From: JBKJVQ01 sp046717125
GTDB lineage: Bacteria > Pseudomonadota > Alphaproteobacteria > Rhizobiales > Methyloligellaceae
Length of the DNA stretch: 8,888 nt
Assembly: GCA_046717125.1 (NCBI GenBank)
Contig: JBKJVQ010000191.1
Span: forward strand, 1-8,888
Reading direction: 5' to 3'
Shown: positions 6,106 through 8,888 of the stretch, one piece after another
Layout of the letters: each line of letters starts with the position of its first letter
Numbering within the stretch: the stretch's first letter is position 1
Notes under the pieces: model-generated
The model's database searches: none
Told to the model about the DNA's origin: nothing
What the model saw: only the letters and a program-made list of their open reading frames with translations
Program-made: the position numbers and the translations under genes

Positions 6106-6840
6106 ATGCAAAAACGCATAACGATAACAAATGCAACGCGGAAGAGCACTGTGTCGCAGGGCTTGAGCGTCATCGCCGTTCTGTGCGCGATGTTCGAGCT
6201 TGTGACACCCGCAGCGGCACAAGGCGACGCCGAGCGGGGCGGACGCGCAATCCGGAGCCAGTGCCTGTCCTGCCATGCGCTCGAGCCCGGACGCCACATG
6301 ACCGGCCCGAGTCTCGCCGGCGTGATCGGGCGCAAGGCCGGTTCGGTGCAGGATTTCGACCGTTACTCCGAGGCGCTCGTTGCAAGCGCTGTGGTCTGGT
6401 CGGCGCCTGCGCTCGACGCCTTTCTGGCCGAACCGCAAAAGCTGATCCCCGGCAACACCATGACAGCGCTTGTCGGCGACGCGCAAACGCGCGCCGACAT
6501 CGTCGCCTATCTCGTCGCGACTCAGGGGCCGGAAGCGGAGCGGCGCGCGGGCCTGCCCGTACCATTTCAGAGCAATCTCGATCTGAAATCGGTCGGTGCG
6601 GCGAGCCGCGTGACCAAGCTCTCCCTCTGCCGCGACACATACAGCGTTAAGACGGAGAACGGCGTCACGATGAAGATCTGGGAGCGCAATCTGCGCTTCA
6701 AGACGGACGGCAGCAAGGAAGGACCGCCGACCGGCAAGCCGGCCCTCATCCCGAGCGGCCGGCTCGGCGACAGGTTCTACGTGATCTTCGCCGCGCCGGA
6801 AGAGATCAGCCGGCTGATCGAAAGCGCCTGCGCGCCCTGA
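6106..6840 (+). CDS. Secreted class I cytochrome c with C-terminal extension
   Basis: This is a 244-residue periplasmic electron-transfer protein. The N-terminus is basic, followed by a hydrophobic stretch (about residues 18-36) and a PAAAQG cleavage site near residue 39. The mature part opens with QGDAERGGRAIRSQCLSCH, giving heme attachment through Cys53 and Cys56 with His57 as axial ligand. GPSLAGVIGR (67-76) and PGNTM (115-119) follow, with Met119 as the likely distal ligand, then DIVAYL, the closing helix of the domain. Residues about 150-244 form an extra region (CRDTYSVKTENG, WERNLRFKTDG, FAAPEEISRLIESAC) with cysteines 175 and 242 that could form a disulfide. I do not know a named function for that extension. 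I chose the ATG at 6106 because it starts the signal peptide, although the open frame extends far upstream. The physiological partner is unknown. Confidence 0.9.
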   Translation: MQKRITITNATRKSTVSQGLSVIAVLCAMFELVTPAAAQGDAERGGRAIRSQCLSCHALEPGRHMTGPSLAGVIGRKAGSVQDFDRYSEALVASAVVWSAPALDAFLAEPQKLIPGNTMTALVGDAQTRADIVAYLVATQGPEAERRAGLPVPFQSNLDLKSVGAASRVTKLSLCRDTYSVKTENGVTMKIWERNLRFKTDGSKEGPPTGKPALIPSGRLGDRFYVIFAAPEEISRLIESACAP

Positions 6841-7198
6841 CACAGCGAGCGAATTACGCCGCACACGCTTGTGTCAAAAACTGGAATCGACCGGGCCCTT
6901 AACCATGCCAACCACCTGGCATGGTTAGTGCGACTGACTACGGATCGCGTGTCATTTCGAGAAAGCGCATCCCATGTCCGTCACCGAACTTCGCGCTCAC
7001 TTCGGTTCCTATGGTGTCCAGCCCAACAGGCCATTCCAGATTTCGGCCGAACTTCCGGGTGCTGTCAGCGCGATAATCCTCGCCCAGGTCCTGATCCTGG
7101 TGGCGGCCGGCCGACCAAATCGCCGGCAATTGCGTGTTCACTGGCGCGGCGTTGTTGCGTAACGCAGCCGACGCCCTCGCATATTTCCGCTAGCACGA
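6841..7198. other. 358-base gap without a convincing gene
   Basis: This stretch separates the cytochrome gene from the polysaccharide genes. It contains a 7-bp inverted repeat that starts on the cytochrome stop codon (TGACACA 6838-6844 with TGTGTCA 6870-6876), the stronger hairpin at 6900-6927, and short open frames. One runs from ATG 6974 to 7162 (62 residues, one hydrophobic segment, weak ribosome site). Another runs on the minus strand, 7141-6938 (67 residues). Neither matches a family I recognise. It may hold the promoter of the flippase gene, or eroded coding or mobile-element remains. Confidence 0.5.
6900..6927. repeat. Perfect 11-bp hairpin after the cytochrome gene
   Basis: TAACCATGCCA (6900-6910) and TGGCATGGTTA (6917-6927) are exact inverted copies around a six-base ACCACC loop, about 60 bases beyond the cytochrome stop. 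No T-run follows on either strand, so it is not a classic Rho-independent terminator. It could end the transcript, stabilise it, bind a protein, or be an insertion-element end. Confidence 0.5.
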
Positions 7199-8539
7199 AT
7201 GCGTCCCGGCGGCTCCAGCCTGATGACAAGCTCGGCCATCATGATGGCCGGCCGCGTGATGGGGTCTGCCGCTGGGTTCGGGATTCAGATCCTGCTTGCC
7301 AGGCTGTTGACCCCGGATGATCTCGGACTGTTCTACCTCGTCACCAGCGGGGCGATCGTGCTGGGCACTTTTGCTGCGCTCGGCTACCCGGCGATCGCAA
7401 ACCAGTTTGTCGTGCGCTACACGGTGCGCGGTAACGAGCTGGCGCTGACTGGGTTTATCAGATCGGCTCGGCGCGACGCCCTGATGGCAGCGGCCATACT
7501 CACCGCTTGCGCCGTGGTGGCTATCGTGGCAGTCGCCCTCGCCGCCACCAGCCGGCCGGAATTCTATCTTCCGGCCGCAGCCGGGGCGCTGGCGATCCCA
7601 GCCTTTTCAATCCTGCGGGTCAACGGCGGCATCGCCAACGCGCTTGAACAGTTTTCCATTTCCTTCCTTCCCGACAATCTGTTCCGGCCCGTACTGTTCG
7701 GTCTCAGCCTGCTGGTTGTCGTCCTGATATGGGGCACCGTCAGCCTGCTTCAGGTGTTGAGCCTGTTTGCGGCGCTGGCGATCACCGTTGCCGTTGTTCA
7801 GACAATTGTGGTGGGCAGGCTGGAGCCGCCCCACCGGCGTGACGCCAGGCCCCGACGCCGTCAGATCAGATGGTGGCGCAGGTCGGGGCGGCGGCTGATC
7901 GCGCCGCTGCTGATATCGGCCCTGTTCGCCGACCTCGTCATCCTGTTCGCCGGATTGATCCTGCCCGCGAGCGGTGTCGCGGTCCTCGGTCTGTGTCTCA
8001 AGATCGCGTTCCTGTTCGGTTTCCTCATCCAGCTGGTGCATCAGATCATCCTGCCGAGGCTGGCCGGGTCGCTCACGCGCCGTGACCAGTCCAACGTCGC
8101 TTTGATTGTCGGGCGCACCAACAAGCTCACGATCGTCGCATCGGTCGCAGCGCTGATCTTCGTTGCCTTTGGCGGGGAGACGTTACTCGGGTTCTTCGGT
8201 CCTGCCTTTCGCGACGGCGCATCGACGCTTGTGATCCTGATCCTTGCGCAACTGGTCCGCGCGCTGGGCGGTCCCGCGATGTCGCTGCTGATCGCCTCCG
8301 GCCGTCACTCCGGCGCAACCACGGTCATGGTCCTGTCGCTCTCGGTATTCGCGGCTGTGTGCTTCGCGACCGTACCGACGCTTGGCGTTCTCGGCGCCGC
8401 GATCGCCGTCCTCCTCGCAACGGCGACGTCGAGCGCCGGTCTCGCGTACATCGTTCACCGCGAATTGGGATATCGCTGCGACGGTTTCTCCAGCATGGGA
8501 TTGCCCGCGGCGAACTCCGTCTCAAGCCAACCAGGATAA
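7199..8539 (+). CDS. Polysaccharide flippase, Wzx/MATE-like membrane protein
   Basis: Inner-membrane protein of 446 residues, almost entirely hydrophobic helices, in the multidrug/oligosaccharidyl-lipid/polysaccharide (MOP) exporter superfamily. Such proteins flip lipid-linked sugar units to the periplasm. The N-terminal pattern is typical of polysaccharide biosynthesis proteins: GRVMGSAAGFGIQILLARLL, then LTPDDLGLFYLV (residues 38-49). Helices recur through the rest, for example at about 94-116, 159-200, 235-285 and 310-335, with an arginine-rich cytoplasmic loop near residue 220. About 12 segments are plausible. The ATG at 7199 lacks a clear ribosome site. An in-frame ATG at 7223 (residue 9) is an alternative. 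The stop lies 16 bases before the next gene, so the two are probably co-transcribed. Substrate unknown. Confidence 0.88.
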   Translation: MRPGGSSLMTSSAIMMAGRVMGSAAGFGIQILLARLLTPDDLGLFYLVTSGAIVLGTFAALGYPAIANQFVVRYTVRGNELALTGFIRSARRDALMAAAILTACAVVAIVAVALAATSRPEFYLPAAAGALAIPAFSILRVNGGIANALEQFSISFLPDNLFRPVLFGLSLLVVVLIWGTVSLLQVLSLFAALAITVAVVQTIVVGRLEPPHRRDARPRRRQIRWWRRSGRRLIAPLLISALFADLVILFAGLILPASGVAVLGLCLKIAFLFGFLIQLVHQIILPRLAGSLTRRDQSNVALIVGRTNKLTIVASVAALIFVAFGGETLLGFFGPAFRDGASTLVILILAQLVRALGGPAMSLLIASGRHSGATTVMVLSLSVFAAVCFATVPTLGVLGAAIAVLLATATSSAGLAYIVHRELGYRCDGFSSMGLPAANSVSSQPG

Positions 8540-8555
8540 CAAAACGAGGTTAGCC

Positions 8556-8888
8556 ATGTCCGGATCGTCTGAGACGAAATCAGTCCTCGTGCTGGGGAAT
8601 TACCGTCCCACGCTGCAGGTCGCAAAAACCCTCCGTGAGATGGGCTACCGGGTCATCGTTTCGGAATCCGACAAGGGCGACGCCGGCGCGCGGTACTCCC
8701 GCTATGTCGACGAAATGTGGGCACATCCGCCGCTGGGTGCGATTGGCGGCATGTTCGGGGAAGCTCTCAATTCTTTTCTCCGCCAGCGGCCGGATATAAA
8801 GGCGGTCTTCCCCGTTGCCGAGAAATTCGTAGTCTGGCTCGCCGACCACGAAAGCGAGGTGCCTCCGGCGGTCACCGTGGTTTCTCGC
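8556..8888 (+). CDS. ATP-grasp family protein, N-terminal part (cut by right edge)
   Basis: The frame is open for 111 codons to the window edge. The start ATG has a good GAGG six bases upstream. The N-terminus SVLVLGNYRPTLQVAKTL, then GYRVIVSESD, resembles the pre-ATP-grasp nucleotide-fold domain found in carbamoyl-phosphate-synthase-like and amino-acid ligase proteins. Later, AVFPVAEKFVVWLADH fits the motif before the ATP-grasp domain. Such enzymes ligate carboxylates to amines, and relatives occur in polysaccharide and cell-surface clusters. The catalytic domain lies beyond the window, so the substrate cannot be inferred. It follows the flippase gene by 16 bases, apparently in one operon. 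Confidence 0.7.
   Translation, partial: MSGSSETKSVLVLGNYRPTLQVAKTLREMGYRVIVSESDKGDAGARYSRYVDEMWAHPPLGAIGGMFGEALNSFLRQRPDIKAVFPVAEKFVVWLADHESEVPPAVTVVSR

Noticed and set aside
5929..6864. Minus-strand frame of 311 codons across the cytochrome region
   Set aside because: Only its last 43 codons (from TTG 6060) are real, being the N-terminus of the OhrR-like gene; the rest is antisense to the cytochrome c gene.
6974..7162. 62-codon plus-strand frame with one hydrophobic segment
   Set aside because: Weak ribosome site, no recognised family and overlapping alternative frames. Not supported enough to list as a gene.
1..8888. tRNA(Sec) (selC), other tRNA, CRISPR array or transposase
   Set aside because: I looked for a long-extra-arm tRNA and for T-loop/CCA patterns near selA, selB and in the intergenic gaps and saw none. 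No regularly spaced repeats or transposase motifs were visible either.

Overview
This window reads as chromosomal DNA from a G+C-rich alphaproteobacterium, most likely Hyphomicrobiales close to Bradyrhizobium. That placement rests on codon usage, the protein families and a rhizobial-type intergenic repeat; no rRNA or other marker confirms it.

The left two thirds (1-5550) is a selenocysteine (Sec) locus. selA (minus strand, running off the left edge) and selB (plus strand) flank a two-gene unit on the plus strand: a periplasmic TlpA-like thiol:disulfide oxidoreductase, then an ABC-transporter substrate-binding protein of the DppA/OppA/NikA type (SBP_bac_5). A naive reading splits the binding-protein gene at a TGA (2509-2511). 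The reading frame is in fact unbroken from 1936 to 3495 apart from that one codon. Family-typical sequence flanks it on both sides, and an 18-base-pair stem-loop with a G-U-starting loop begins at the UGA, at the right distance to be a bacterial SECIS element. With selA and selB on either side, I read this as a selenoprotein: a secreted, cysteine-free binding protein whose only selenol/thiol is Sec192. This is the main discovery candidate. TlpA would be a natural redox partner. No permease, ATPase, selD or selC was found in the window.

Downstream of selB lies a convergent MarR/OhrR-type regulator gene (5566-6060, minus) broken by an in-frame TAA at codon 44. Unlike the TGA above, this has no recoding signal and looks like an ordinary nonsense mutation. 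Divergent to it is a secreted class I cytochrome c with a C-terminal extension (6106-6840). A 358-base stretch without a convincing gene follows (6841-7198), containing a perfect 11-bp hairpin. The right end starts an apparently separate surface-polysaccharide module: a Wzx/MATE-like flippase (7199-8539) and, 16 bases later, an ATP-grasp protein cut by the window edge.

Working model: SelA charges tRNA-Sec. SelB delivers it to UGA2509 using the hairpin. The Sec-containing binding protein is exported and may be kept reduced by TlpA. The ligand and the biological role are unknown.
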